Assembly: GCA_913777945.1 (NCBI GenBank)
Contig: CAJYTY010000012.1
Location: 47,592 to 111,591 of the forward strand
Direction: 5' to 3'
Origin: an uncultured Acinetobacter sp.
GTDB taxonomy: Bacteria; Pseudomonadota; Gammaproteobacteria; Pseudomonadales; Moraxellaceae
DNA length: 64,000 nucleotides
Below are positions 36,151 to 44,339 of the stretch, piece by piece. The notes beneath the pieces are model-generated. The model saw only the letters and a list, made by a program, of their open reading frames with translations. It was not told the DNA's origin and searched no databases. Numbering within the stretch: the stretch's first letter is position 1; each line of letters begins with the position of its first letter. A program made the translations under genes and the position numbers.

Positions 36151-37305
36151 TCAGGTGTACCCACCCAACAAGCGCTGTTTGATTTTCTGCCAGCGTCCAG
36201 TCAGTTTGGTAGATACATCATTGGGTAACGAACATTTAGCAAGGCGAACCCATACACTCCAAAACTGTTGGGTAAAATTGGCCTCGTTGTAATGCACGCC
36301 ATACGCTTGGCATAGGGCTTTTACTTTTGGTGCAACCTCGGCATAACGGTTGGCCGGCATATCTGGAAACAAGTGATGCTCAATCTGGTGGCTCAAGTTA
36401 CCGCTTAAAATGTGTAACCATTCGGCACCACTAAAGTTACTCGATCCGCGAATTTGACGTAAGTACCACTGCGCGCGTGTTTCGGTAGCCGTATGGTCTT
36501 CTTCAAAGGTTTCAGCATCTTCGGTAAAGTGACCATTAAAAATCACCGCAGAAGACCATAAATTACGAATCACATTTGCGACAGCATTACCCATAAAGAC
36601 AGGAATCGCATTTGGGCCGGCAATGAGTGGAAAAAATACATAGTCTTTGCCCACCTGACGCATCACTTTTTTGCGCAGTTTGGCAGAGTCCAGCCAGACC
36701 TGTTTCCAGCTTCTGGTTTTATACACCAAGGCATCTTCTAGGTGCAGATTTTGCACACCGACGTACCATTCAAAAAACAGCATCAGCTGCGCTGCCATCG
36801 GGATATTCAAAAGAAAGCGCGGTTCCCATTTTTGCTGCTCACTCACGCGTAGTAAGCCATAACCGACATCGTGATCTTTACCGACGATATTGGTGTAAGT
36901 GTGGTGCACATAGTTATGCGTGTGTTTCCAGTCGTCGCCTGTAGCAATGGTGTCCCAATCGTAATTGGCGCCGTTCAAACTCGGATCATTGAGCCAGTCA
37001 AACTGACCGTGCATGACGTTGTGTCCGAGTTCCATGTTTTCTACAATTTTAGAGACACCCAATAGCCCTGTTCCAAGAAGCCATACAGGTGGAATCCAGC
37101 CGCCAAACATCAGCATGCCACGTGAAGCAATCTCGGTGTAACGGACAAAGTTGCGAATTTTGTAGATATACAGTGCATCGGCTTCGCCTAAGTGATCCAT
37201 CACCTCACGGCGAATCGTTTCAATCTCTTGGCCAAAGGCCTCGATTTGTTCAGGGCTCAAATAGCTCGATTTACTGTGTTCAGGAAATTTAACCGACATA
37301 TTCAT
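36151..37305 (-). CDS. membrane fatty-acid (acyl-CoA) desaturase
   Basis: Di-iron inner membrane desaturase that inserts a double bond into acyl chains, using electrons from the reductase encoded just upstream. 384 aa. The three histidine boxes are H95-xxx-H99 (GHNVMHG), H128-H135 (HTHNYVHH) and H306-H311 (HQIEHH, the QxxHH form). Hydrophobic segments lie around residues 60-85, 165-185 and 222-250. CGGAG 8-9 nt before the ATG at 37303-37305. Gene order with a ferredoxin-type reductase and a divergent TetR regulator matches the Pseudomonas desCB-desT arrangement. Acyl position unknown. Confidence 0.9.
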   Translation of the reverse strand: MNMSVKFPEHSKSSYLSPEQIEAFGQEIETIRREVMDHLGEADALYIYKIRNFVRYTEIASRGMLMFGGWIPPVWLLGTGLLGVSKIVENMELGHNVMHGQFDWLNDPSLNGANYDWDTIATGDDWKHTHNYVHHTYTNIVGKDHDVGYGLLRVSEQQKWEPRFLLNIPMAAQLMLFFEWYVGVQNLHLEDALVYKTRSWKQVWLDSAKLRKKVMRQVGKDYVFFPLIAGPNAIPVFMGNAVANVIRNLWSSAVIFNGHFTEDAETFEEDHTATETRAQWYLRQIRGSSNFSGAEWLHILSGNLSHQIEHHLFPDMPANRYAEVAPKVKALCQAYGVHYNEANFTQQFWSVWVRLAKCSLPNDVSTKLTGRWQKIKQRLLGGYT

Positions 37306-37337
37306 TGTTTTTCTCCGAATCCTGATCTTGTAACGTT

Positions 37338-38360
37338 TTATAGGTTAATCACGACAGGACTGACCGCCTGACTAACGCAAAGTTTGATCTGGGTATTGCT
37401 GCCATGATCAATTTCACCGGTCAGTATATTTTTGGTGCTTCCGCTGACCTTGGTGCATGTGCAGGTATTGCAAATTCCCATACGACAGCCATGCGCAGGG
37501 CGTAGTCCAGCCTGCTCGGCACTTTCAAGCAAGTTACCTCGGGCCTCAAATTGCTGCTGTGCACGCATAAAAGTCACTGGCTGTGCCTCAAGCGATTCAT
37601 CCACTTGGGTCTGGAAGTACTCCATATGTAATCTGTCGCGGCACCCTAACTGGGTAAAAATGTCATCTGCTGCACGCATCATCGCCGAGGCACCACAGGC
37701 ATAAACCTGACACTGTGCAAGATCGGATATGCGTTGATTTAAAAAATCCAAACTCAGATGCTGTGGCTGCTGTGCAGTATTGATGTGATGATAGCGGACT
37801 GTTTCGTGCTGATCGGCCACCTGCTGCAACATGGCATGAAAGGCATCGTCGCGGGTGAAGTAAACCACATCGATTTGCTCAGATTGCTCAAGAAGTGCTT
37901 GCTCTAACAAGGCATAAATGGCCGTAATGCCGCTGCCAGAGGCAATGAGTAATACACGATTCGCTGCCGGCGCCAAAATAAAGTCACCTTGCGGCTGCGA
38001 AATCTCAATCACCTGCCCCACATTAAGCTGGCTCATTGCGTGAGACACCTTGCCTTGTACCTTAACGCCTAAATCAATCTGACCATTGGGGTGGCTACGC
38101 ATAATCGAATAACTGCGCTGCTGATGAACACCCTCAAGCACCAGCGTGACCAAGAGGCTTTGTCCGGCACGGATCTGCTGTGTATTAAAATGAGTATTCG
38201 GTAATAAAGACACTTGATAAAAATCAGGCGCTACGGTTTCAACCGCAACCACCTGTGCTTTGGCTTTCTTCCACGACCACATTGGGTTGACCTGTTCGAG
38301 TACAAAATCGACAAAGTCTTCACGAATCCATTGCGGCTGGTAGCGGGCTAACATGTTCAT
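37338..38360 (-). CDS. flavin/2Fe-2S ferredoxin reductase, desaturase electron-transfer partner
   Basis: 340-aa fusion of an FNR-type FAD/NAD(P)H reductase (RSYSIMRSHPNGQIDLGVK for FAD, LLIASGSGITAIYALL for NAD(P)H) and a C-terminal plant-type ferredoxin (GCRMGICNTCTCTKVSG, with a further cysteine in IKLCVSQAV). It would pass electrons from NAD(P)H to the di-iron desaturase downstream. Only 32 nt separate them, so they form an operon. GAGGAA lies about 8 nt before the ATG at 38358-38360. The operon promoter region carries repeated operator-like sites. Confidence 0.9.
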   Translation of the reverse strand: MNMLARYQPQWIREDFVDFVLEQVNPMWSWKKAKAQVVAVETVAPDFYQVSLLPNTHFNTQQIRAGQSLLVTLVLEGVHQQRSYSIMRSHPNGQIDLGVKVQGKVSHAMSQLNVGQVIEISQPQGDFILAPAANRVLLIASGSGITAIYALLEQALLEQSEQIDVVYFTRDDAFHAMLQQVADQHETVRYHHINTAQQPQHLSLDFLNQRISDLAQCQVYACGASAMMRAADDIFTQLGCRDRLHMEYFQTQVDESLEAQPVTFMRAQQQFEARGNLLESAEQAGLRPAHGCRMGICNTCTCTKVSGSTKNILTGEIDHGSNTQIKLCVSQAVSPVVINL

Positions 38361-38392
38361 ACGTTCCTCGTTTGTATCTGGCTATTTATATG

Positions 38393-38467
38393 AGTGAACA
38401 AATGTGCTTTTAGTGAACACTTGTACACAATAGGCTCTTTTTTTATTTCAGTCAACAGGTGTTCACT
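38393..38467. promoter_or_regulatory. three DesT-like operator repeats between the desaturase operon and the TetR gene
   Basis: AGTGAACAAATGTGCT (38393), AGTGAACACTTGTACACA (38412) and, inverted, AGTCAACAGGTGTTCACT (38450-38467, reading AGTGAACACCTGTTGACT on the other strand). All share AGTGAACA followed by TGT. Starts are 19 and 38 bp apart. Position in the divergent promoter region suggests binding of the adjacent TetR protein (inference from the DesT system). Confidence 0.6.
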
Positions 38468-38545
38468 GGTTTTTTGATTGCTTATTTTTACTTTTTTGAA
38501 ATACCGATGCTTTTTGATAGACTCGTGGCAGGTTTTTATTAGGTC

Positions 38546-39187
38546 ATGGGCATGTCGATCCGGGATGAACGTAAACAGCAAAGTCGTCAGGCATTACTCG
38601 ATGCCGCGTTACAACTGAGTACAGGGGGTCGTTCATTTAGCAGTATCAGTCTGCGCGAAGTGGCCCGCGAGGTCGGTTTGGTTCCCACCGCGTTTTACCG
38701 GCATTTTCAAGATATGGATGCATTAGGACAAGAACTGGTCGATCAAGTTGCGCTTCATATTAAAAGTCTGATTCATCAGCTCGGTCAAAGTTATCTGCAA
38801 CAAGCCAATTCACATCCGCAAACCAGTATTGAGCTGTTTTTTCAAGCCATCAACCGCAGCCCTCTAGAATGGCAATTTATGATTGCTGAGCGTTGGGGCG
38901 GCTCTGCGGCAGTACGTCAGGCCATTGCACGCGAAATCGACGATTTGATTGAAGATCTGGCCAGCGACCTGCGTAAACTGCCGATGTTTGAACATATTCA
39001 GCATTCTCAAGATTTAAAAGTGCTTTCCGATATTTTGATTAATATGTCTTTTACCTGGGCCATGACATGGCTAAGCCTGCCACGTCAATTACAAGAGCCT
39101 ATGTTGTCTGATCAGCAACACAACTTTGTTGAAAATGCCACAATCCAAGTGCGCTTATTGTTCAGAGGCGTTGCAAACTGGGAATAG
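38546..39187 (+). CDS. TetR-family regulator, DesT/FabR-like
   Basis: 213-aa repressor-type protein. N-terminal helix-turn-helix: SISLREVAREVGLVPTAFYRHF (residues ~33-54). The C-terminal part is mostly helical, as in the acyl-CoA-sensing DesT and FabR proteins. Divergent from the reductase-desaturase operon, with three operator-like repeats between them, so it most likely controls unsaturated fatty-acid formation in response to acyl-CoA composition. The start may be the ATG at 38546 or the one at 38552, whose spacing to AGG is better. Confidence 0.85.
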   Translation: MGMSIRDERKQQSRQALLDAALQLSTGGRSFSSISLREVAREVGLVPTAFYRHFQDMDALGQELVDQVALHIKSLIHQLGQSYLQQANSHPQTSIELFFQAINRSPLEWQFMIAERWGGSAAVRQAIAREIDDLIEDLASDLRKLPMFEHIQHSQDLKVLSDILINMSFTWAMTWLSLPRQLQEPMLSDQQHNFVENATIQVRLLFRGVANWE

Positions 39188-39316
39188 CGTGGCTTTTTTT
39201 GTTGATGACAGGTGATGCAACATGCTATAGATGGGAGGTATCACCTAAGACAACAGATAATTTCGCCCAAAGCAAATGGATGCTGGCGTGTGATCAAAAC
39301 AGTGACAGGAATACTC

Positions 39317-39952
39317 ATGAATCCAGATCGCCATCAACAATTTTTAATCCGTAAAGAACGCATCTTAAGTGTCGCCGAAAAGCTGTTATTGGAAAACAAT
39401 CAGGAAATTACCCTAGACGAGCTGGTGGCAGAGCTTGATATCGCCAAAGGTACCCTCTATAAACATTTTAAAAGTAAAAATGAACTACTTTTAGAGCTGG
39501 TGATTCAAAATGAAAAGCGTTTGCTGGAGATTTCCCAACAGCACAATCGTGATTTCAAGGAATATGCACCAACCTACATGTTGCACCATTTGACGGCGCC
39601 TGCACGTACCATCTTGCTACATCAGCTTGAAGAAAATCTGACCATGACCGAATCGAAGCTGAATCACCTATTCGAAGCGCTCTATGAGATTCGTCAGGCA
39701 CGTATTCTGGCCATCAAGGACATTACTGAGGCCTATTTGAAATCGGTCAATTACGATATGTCGATTCGTGATTACCTGTCGTACATTTGGTCACTGACGT
39801 ATGGTGCGGCACTGTTGCTCAATTCGAGCTATTATCAGCGTTCGATTGGCTCACGACAAAAACTGATCAACTTGTATATCAATCAGGCGCTTTCTTTACC
39901 TGCGCAGTCGATCAATCTGGATGCATTCGAGATTGAACTCAAAGATGCCTAA
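39317..39952 (+). CDS. TetR-family transcriptional regulator
   Basis: About 211 aa. The N-terminal HTH reads ITLDELVAELDIAKGTLYKHFKS split over residues ~29-51, typical TetR; the rest is helical with no named ligand domain. An upstream in-frame start at 39212 exists, but the ATG at 39317 has AGGA 7-8 nt before it and starts at a normal distance from the HTH. Ends at a strong terminator. Target genes are not evident; the DesT-like regulator is upstream and dsbA converges from the right. Confidence 0.85.
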   Translation: MNPDRHQQFLIRKERILSVAEKLLLENNQEITLDELVAELDIAKGTLYKHFKSKNELLLELVIQNEKRLLEISQQHNRDFKEYAPTYMLHHLTAPARTILLHQLEENLTMTESKLNHLFEALYEIRQARILAIKDITEAYLKSVNYDMSIRDYLSYIWSLTYGAALLLNSSYYQRSIGSRQKLINLYINQALSLPAQSINLDAFEIELKDA

Positions 39953-39975
39953 CCCTTGCAAAAGCAGCATGTACA

Positions 39976-40006
39976 AAAAAGGTTTCTGATATTCAGAAAC
40001 CTTTTT
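39976..40006. terminator. bidirectional terminator between TetR gene and dsbA
   Basis: Stem AAAAAGGTTTCTGA / TCAGAAACCTTTTT with a 3-nt loop, between converging genes. Confidence 0.9.
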
Positions 40007-40032
40007 ATGAGGGCTAATCGCGATTTTGTGGG

Positions 40033-40653
40033 TTATTTTTTCGCAGCGCGCTCTTTTTGCACCAGATAGTTCACCACCTGAACCACTTTACCATCTTCAC
40101 CCTGTACCACGTATTTGCCGTTGACCACCACAGCCGGCACGCCCGTTAATTGATACTGCTGCGCCAGTTTGTTCGATTCAGCAATTTTGGCCGTAATCGG
40201 GAAAGAGTTAAACATGCTGTTGAACTTTTGCTCTGGCACGCCATAGTTCACATAAAACTTGGCCAAAGATGCCTGATCAAAAATTTGCTGGTTTTGGGCA
40301 TGGATCGCATGGAACAACGGGAGATGCGTTTTTTGACGTACACCCAGCGCTTCAGACACATAATAGGCACGAGCACCCTGCTCCCAGACTTTATTCATGG
40401 CAGCCGGCGTGCGCAAGAAATTCACATCTTTTGGCAGTTGCTTTAACCATGTTTGCATGTATGGCTCAAGCTTATAACAGTGCGGACAGCCGTACCAGAA
40501 AAACTCACGTACTTCAATTTTGCCCGGTACCGCGACTTTACCCGGGTTTGCAATCACGGTGTAGTCCTTGCCTGCCACAAAGTCGGCTGCCATCGTGGTG
40601 CCCGAAAAGGCCATTATTGCAGCAGAAAGTCCGCCCAAAACAAATTTTTTCAT
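40033..40653 (-). CDS. dsbA: thiol:disulfide interchange protein DsbA
   Basis: Periplasmic oxidase that introduces disulfide bonds. 206 aa: signal peptide with cleavage expected after MAA (residue ~23), thioredoxin fold with the active site C56-P57-H58-C59 in FFWYGCPHCYK, and the cis-proline loop TGVPAVVVNGKY. GAGGA about 10 nt before the ATG at 40651-40653. Divergent from ubiG across 179 bp. Confidence 0.95.
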   Translation of the reverse strand: MKKFVLGGLSAAIMAFSGTTMAADFVAGKDYTVIANPGKVAVPGKIEVREFFWYGCPHCYKLEPYMQTWLKQLPKDVNFLRTPAAMNKVWEQGARAYYVSEALGVRQKTHLPLFHAIHAQNQQIFDQASLAKFYVNYGVPEQKFNSMFNSFPITAKIAESNKLAQQYQLTGVPAVVVNGKYVVQGEDGKVVQVVNYLVQKERAAKK

Positions 40654-40832
40654 TGTCCGTATTATCCTCTGAATCGTTATGCTGAGTGTATGCGCTAAAT
40701 ATAAAACAAATATTCAATTTTCGTTTCGTTGTGTGAAGATTTTTTCTGAATTTATCGCTTTTTCTAGAATTATCGCTACACTAAACAATATATCAAAATC
40801 ATGACAATCCATTTTAATCTGAGGTCACCCGC

Positions 40833-41543
40833 ATGTCACAGTTGAATGTTGATCCACAAGAAATTGCAAAATTTGAAGCACTTGCGGCCCAATGGTGGGA
40901 TCAGGATTCTGAATTTCGACCATTGCATCAGATCAATCCATTGCGTCTGAACTGGATTGACGAGCATGCAGGCGGTTTGGCGGGTAAAAAGGTGCTCGAT
41001 GTCGGTTGTGGGGGCGGTATTTTAGCCGAAAGCATGGCACGCCGTGGTGCAGACGTACTCGGGATCGATATGGGTGAGGCGCCGCTGAATGTGGGTCGTT
41101 TGCATGCCCAGCAAGAAAACGTCAGCAACATCGAATACCGTCAGGTACTGGTGGAAGACTTGGCCAAAGAACAAGCCGGTCAGTACGATGTCGTGACCTG
41201 TATGGAAATGATGGAACACGTACCAGATCCTGCATCGATTATTCGTGCTTGTCAGGCTTTGGTCAAACCGGGTGGACATGTCTTTTTCTCCACCATTAAC
41301 CGTAATCCAAAGTCTTATGTATTTGCCATTTTAGGTGCCGAATACATCTTGCGTTTGCTGCCAAAAGGCACGCATGACTATCACAAATTTATCCGACCGT
41401 CCGAAATGGCGCAAGACATTCGCCATGCGGGGCTCACGCTCAAAAATATGATCGGTCTGCATTATAATCCGCTGACCAAGCGTTACTGGCTCGCGCCAAA
41501 TGTCGATGTTAACTACATGGTTCATACGGTAAAACAAGGATAA
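40833..41543 (+). CDS. ubiG: ubiquinone biosynthesis O-methyltransferase UbiG
   Basis: SAM-dependent enzyme performing both O-methylations of ubiquinone synthesis. 236 aa: [19 protein letters not shown] at the N-terminus, the SAM motif [33 protein letters not shown] and the C-terminal [20 protein letters not shown], all characteristic of UbiG. Two bases from the next gene, in the conserved ubiG-mupP-yciK order. Confidence 0.96.
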   Translation: MSQLNVDPQEIAKFEALAAQWWDQDSEFRPLHQINPLRLNWIDEHAGGLAGKKVLDVGCGGGILAESMARRGADVLGIDMGEAPLNVGRLHAQQENVSNIEYRQVLVEDLAKEQAGQYDVVTCMEMMEHVPDPASIIRACQALVKPGGHVFFSTINRNPKSYVFAILGAEYILRLLPKGTHDYHKFIRPSEMAQDIRHAGLTLKNMIGLHYNPLTKRYWLAPNVDVNYMVHTVKQG

Positions 41544-41545
41544 TC

Positions 41546-42253
41546 ATGAGCGCTGTTCTTTTTGATCTTGATGGTACCCTGATTGACACAGCGGCTGACT
41601 TTATTCGCATCATTCAGGCCATGTGCCGTGAAGAACAGCGTGATGTAGTCGATGCCGACTTGATTCGCACTCAAGTGTCTGAAGGCGCTCGCGCCATGGT
41701 GAGGTTGGTCTATCCAGAACTGGCCGTCGATGATGCGACCTTTCTCGCGCATCGTCAGCGCTTTCTCGATTTGTATGAGCAAGATATTGTCGTCGACACC
41801 GACCTGTTTAGCGGGATGACATCTTTACTCGAACAGTTAGAGGCGCAGCAGATTCCGTGGGGTATTGTCACCAATAAACCACGTTATCTGACCGAATTGC
41901 TATTAAAGCGACTTGATCTGACCGAGCGCTGTGCGGTGTTGGTATGCCCAGAAGATGTCAAACATGCCAAACCTGATCCAGAACCCATGTTTCTGGCGGC
42001 CGAGCAGCTTCAGGTTCCAGCCGAGCAAATTATTTATGTGGGTGATCATCCGCGTGATATCGATGCAGGACGCGCAGCCAACATGTATACGATTCTGGCC
42101 GCTTATGGTTACCTACCGCTGGCCTACAAAGACGATCTGGCGGCCTGGCAAGCCGATGCGATTGTGCACACAGTTACAGAACTGGAAACAAAAATTTTGC
42201 AGCAGCTGGGTTTAAAATCAAATCCAGCTGAACAGATGCAACAGCATGCTTGA
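41546..42253 (+). CDS. mupP: HAD-family phosphatase, MupP/Gph-like (MurNAc-6-phosphate phosphatase)
   Basis: 235-aa HAD hydrolase: motif I VLFDLDGTLIDT (nucleophile D7, acid D9), motif II IVTNKP, motif III/IV KPDPEPM and YVGDHPRDIDAGRAANM. Often annotated as phosphoglycolate phosphatase, but a gene between ubiG and a yciK-type SDR corresponds to MupP, which dephosphorylates MurNAc-6-P in the cell-wall recycling salvage route known from Pseudomonas. ampD elsewhere in the window belongs to the same recycling process. Substrate assignment is by synteny. Confidence 0.85.
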   Translation: MSAVLFDLDGTLIDTAADFIRIIQAMCREEQRDVVDADLIRTQVSEGARAMVRLVYPELAVDDATFLAHRQRFLDLYEQDIVVDTDLFSGMTSLLEQLEAQQIPWGIVTNKPRYLTELLLKRLDLTERCAVLVCPEDVKHAKPDPEPMFLAAEQLQVPAEQIIYVGDHPRDIDAGRAANMYTILAAYGYLPLAYKDDLAAWQADAIVHTVTELETKILQQLGLKSNPAEQMQQHA

Positions 42254-42284
42254 TAACAACACTCAATTTTAAGGAGGTTCCACA

Positions 42285-43031
42285 ATGAAATATTCAGAAT
42301 ATCAACCTCGTACTGATTTACTCAAAGACCGCATTATTTTAATCACGGGTGCTGGCGATGGCATTGGGCGTGCAGCAGCACTAAGTTATGCCTTGCACGG
42401 CGCTACAGTGGTATTGCATGGCCGTACCCTAAACAAACTTGAAGTCATTTATGACGAAATTGAGAGTCTGGGTGCACCGCAACCGGCCATTTTGCCGTTA
42501 CAGCTTTCAAGTGCTTCAGATCGTGATTACGAATTGCTGTTTAATACTCTTGAAGACCAGTTTGGTCGCCTAGACGGTATTTTGCACAATGCGGGCATCT
42601 TGGGTGAACGTGTTCCGCTGGCGCATTATCCTGCCGACGTATGGGATGATGTCATGGCGGTAAATCTGCGCGCACCGTTTGTATTAACGCAGGCACTATT
42701 GCCCTTGCTTGAAAAATCGCAAAATGCATCGGTAGTGTTTGCCAGCTCTGGTGTGGGTCGTGAAGCGCGCGCATTATGGGGGGCTTATTCGGTTTCAAAA
42801 GTTGCCATTGAAGCTGTCAGCAAAATTTTTGCCAGCGAACATACCTATCCGAATATTCGCTTTAACTGCATTAACCCGGGGGCAACACGTACCGCCATGC
42901 GTGCCAAAGCCTATCCTGAAGAAGATCCACTGTCTTTACCAACATCCGAATCGATCATGCCCGCCTATCTGTACTTGATGGGTGATGATAGTCTCGATTT
43001 AAACGGCGTCAGTATCGATGCGCAGGATTAA
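42285..43031 (+). CDS. yciK: short-chain dehydrogenase YciK family
   Basis: 248-aa SDR oxidoreductase: cofactor motif ITGAGDGIGRAAAL near residue 20, HNAGILGE, and catalytic Ser with YSVSK (Y/K pair) near residues 168-172. AAGGAGGTT ribosome site about 7 nt upstream. Third gene of the ubiG-mupP-yciK operon. Substrate is unknown for the family. Confidence 0.88.
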   Translation: MKYSEYQPRTDLLKDRIILITGAGDGIGRAAALSYALHGATVVLHGRTLNKLEVIYDEIESLGAPQPAILPLQLSSASDRDYELLFNTLEDQFGRLDGILHNAGILGERVPLAHYPADVWDDVMAVNLRAPFVLTQALLPLLEKSQNASVVFASSGVGREARALWGAYSVSKVAIEAVSKIFASEHTYPNIRFNCINPGATRTAMRAKAYPEEDPLSLPTSESIMPAYLYLMGDDSLDLNGVSIDAQD

Positions 43032-43086
43032 CGGATAAAGCGAATCTTGAACAGCATGTGTTCGGTCACTTACACATTGGTCTAGG

Positions 43087-43108
43087 TCTGGTTGCGTATG
43101 CAATCAGA
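43087..43108 (+). other. stem-loop downstream of yciK
   Basis: A 9-bp stem (43087-43095 TCTGGTTGC with 43100-43108 GCAATCAGA, one G-T pair) and GTAT loop. No T-run follows, so it may be an mRNA end stabiliser or a weak terminator. The surrounding 287-bp gap 43032-43339 otherwise shows only the palindrome near 43274. Confidence 0.4.
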
Positions 43109-43273
43109 TCCATTTAAAGTGAAGATCATGATCAAATAAAAATATTGCATCTTATGATATACAAGCCGGATCTAAGCCGAAAAAATTCAGCACCTTAGCC
43201 TGATAAACAAAAAAGATATCTCCATATTTTTAATAGAATTATTGAATGATCTTCACAGTTTCTCTGCATTTTT

Positions 43274-43298
43274 TTTGTACATTAAAGGCTCGTACAAA
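43274..43298. promoter_or_regulatory. palindrome upstream of the first RcnB-like gene
   Basis: TTTGTAC (43274-43280) and GTACAAA (43292-43298) form a perfect 7-bp inverted repeat with an 11-bp spacer, about 42 bp before the ATG. The TTGTAC half could double as a -35 element. Candidate operator. Confidence 0.4.
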
Positions 43299-43339
43299 TA
43301 CCCATTCACAGAGAATACTTGTGTCGTCGAGGATGCATC

Positions 43340-43741
43340 ATGAAAAAGATTTTGACAAGCTTAGTCGTATCACTTGCTACGCTCACAAGCACTGTCACGA
43401 TCGCAGCACCTAATTTTGATCGTGGATCAGATATGGGGGGACCTCCCCGTGATCGCGGTCAAGGTTTTGATCGCTCAAATCGTTTTGATCGCGATCAGGA
43501 TGACTCGATTCGTTCGGAGCGCCGCTTTCGTCAAGAACAAGGCGTGCAGCGTTTAAAACAGCATCGCTGGCAGACAGGTTACATCATGCCGCAGCATTAT
43601 CGCGGCGATGCCTATAAAGCCGACTATCGCGAGTTTAATCTGCCCCGTCCGAGCCGTGGCCAGCAGTGGTATAAAATTAACAATGATTTTATTTTGGTCA
43701 ATTCAGACAGCAACGATATTGTTCGCATCATGAATTTTTAA
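43340..43741 (+). CDS. RcnB-family periplasmic protein
   Basis: 133 aa: signal peptide (KKILTSLVVSLATLTSTVTIAA split by its hydrophobic core, cleavage expected after IAA), then an Arg/Asp-rich low-complexity stretch (FDRSNRFDRDQDDS) and the C-terminal RcnB domain: GYIMPQHYRGDAYKADY, RPSRGQQWYKINNDFILVN. RcnB of E. coli takes part in nickel/cobalt homeostasis; metal binding here is not shown by the sequence. GAGGA site 9 nt before the ATG at 43340. A smaller paralogue follows after a terminator. Confidence 0.82.
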   Translation: MKKILTSLVVSLATLTSTVTIAAPNFDRGSDMGGPPRDRGQGFDRSNRFDRDQDDSIRSERRFRQEQGVQRLKQHRWQTGYIMPQHYRGDAYKADYREFNLPRPSRGQQWYKINNDFILVNSDSNDIVRIMNF

Positions 43742-43767
43742 TCAATCTCCTCAAAAAGTCAGATTTC

Positions 43768-43796
43768 GCCTGAACCCACGTTCAGGCTTTTTTTTA
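43768..43796 (+). terminator. terminator after the first RcnB-like gene
   Basis: Stem GCCTGAAC / GTTCAGGC, CCAC loop, followed by eight T. Confidence 0.92.
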
Positions 43797-43924
43797 TTTA
43801 AGAAATTTTTTGGATCCAATTTTTATCCATGAACTTCACATTTTCACAACGTGTATTCATCATTCATCTTAAATTATTCATTACATTAGATTTATCAAAT
43901 CGACAAAGATAAATGAGGAACATC

Positions 43925-44230
43925 ATGCGTAAATTAACTACTGCCATTATTTTAGCAACAGCAGGTATTGTGACCACTTCGGCTATGGCTGCACCACACG
44001 ATCACAACGACATGCGTCATGAGCATCATGCTGCGTATCAGGATAAAAAAGCCGACTGGCGTCCGGGTCAGTTCGCACCAAAACAGTACGTATCTGATCG
44101 TTATAAAGTCGATCACCGCGGATATAAAAAGCTTCATAAGCCAGGGCGCGGCCAACACTGGATTAAAGCCAACGGCCATTATCTTTTAATCAACGATCAC
44201 AACCACAAAATTATTCAAGTCGTTCGCTAA
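43925..44230 (+). CDS. RcnB-family periplasmic protein (short paralogue)
   Basis: 101 aa: signal peptide ending in SAMAA, a His-rich segment (HDHNDMRHEHHAAYQD) and the RcnB domain WRPGQFAPKQYVSDRYKVD ... GRGQHWIKANGHYLLIND. The His-rich stretch could bind metal ions (inference). GAGGAA about 6 nt before the ATG at 43925; an ATG at 43913 has no such site. Own terminator downstream. Confidence 0.82.
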   Translation: MRKLTTAIILATAGIVTTSAMAAPHDHNDMRHEHHAAYQDKKADWRPGQFAPKQYVSDRYKVDHRGYKKLHKPGRGQHWIKANGHYLLINDHNHKIIQVVR

Positions 44231-44241
44231 TTGAATCCCTC

Positions 44242-44278
44242 AAAAATGCCCAAGCCGTGACGGTTTGGGCATTTTTTT
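44242..44278 (+). terminator. terminator after the second RcnB-like gene
   Basis: Long stem with ATGCCCAA/TTGGGCAT and an inner GCCG/CGGT, TGA loop, then seven T. Confidence 0.92.
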
Positions 44279-44339
44279 ATTGAAGGATTAGCGATTTTGT
44301 TTAGAATCCTAACTATGCTTTCTTTATGCTGAGCCTTCT

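Noticed and set aside
40269..40685. 138-aa frame opposite dsbA
   Set aside because: Antisense shadow of a confidently identified gene, with irregular composition and no start signal.
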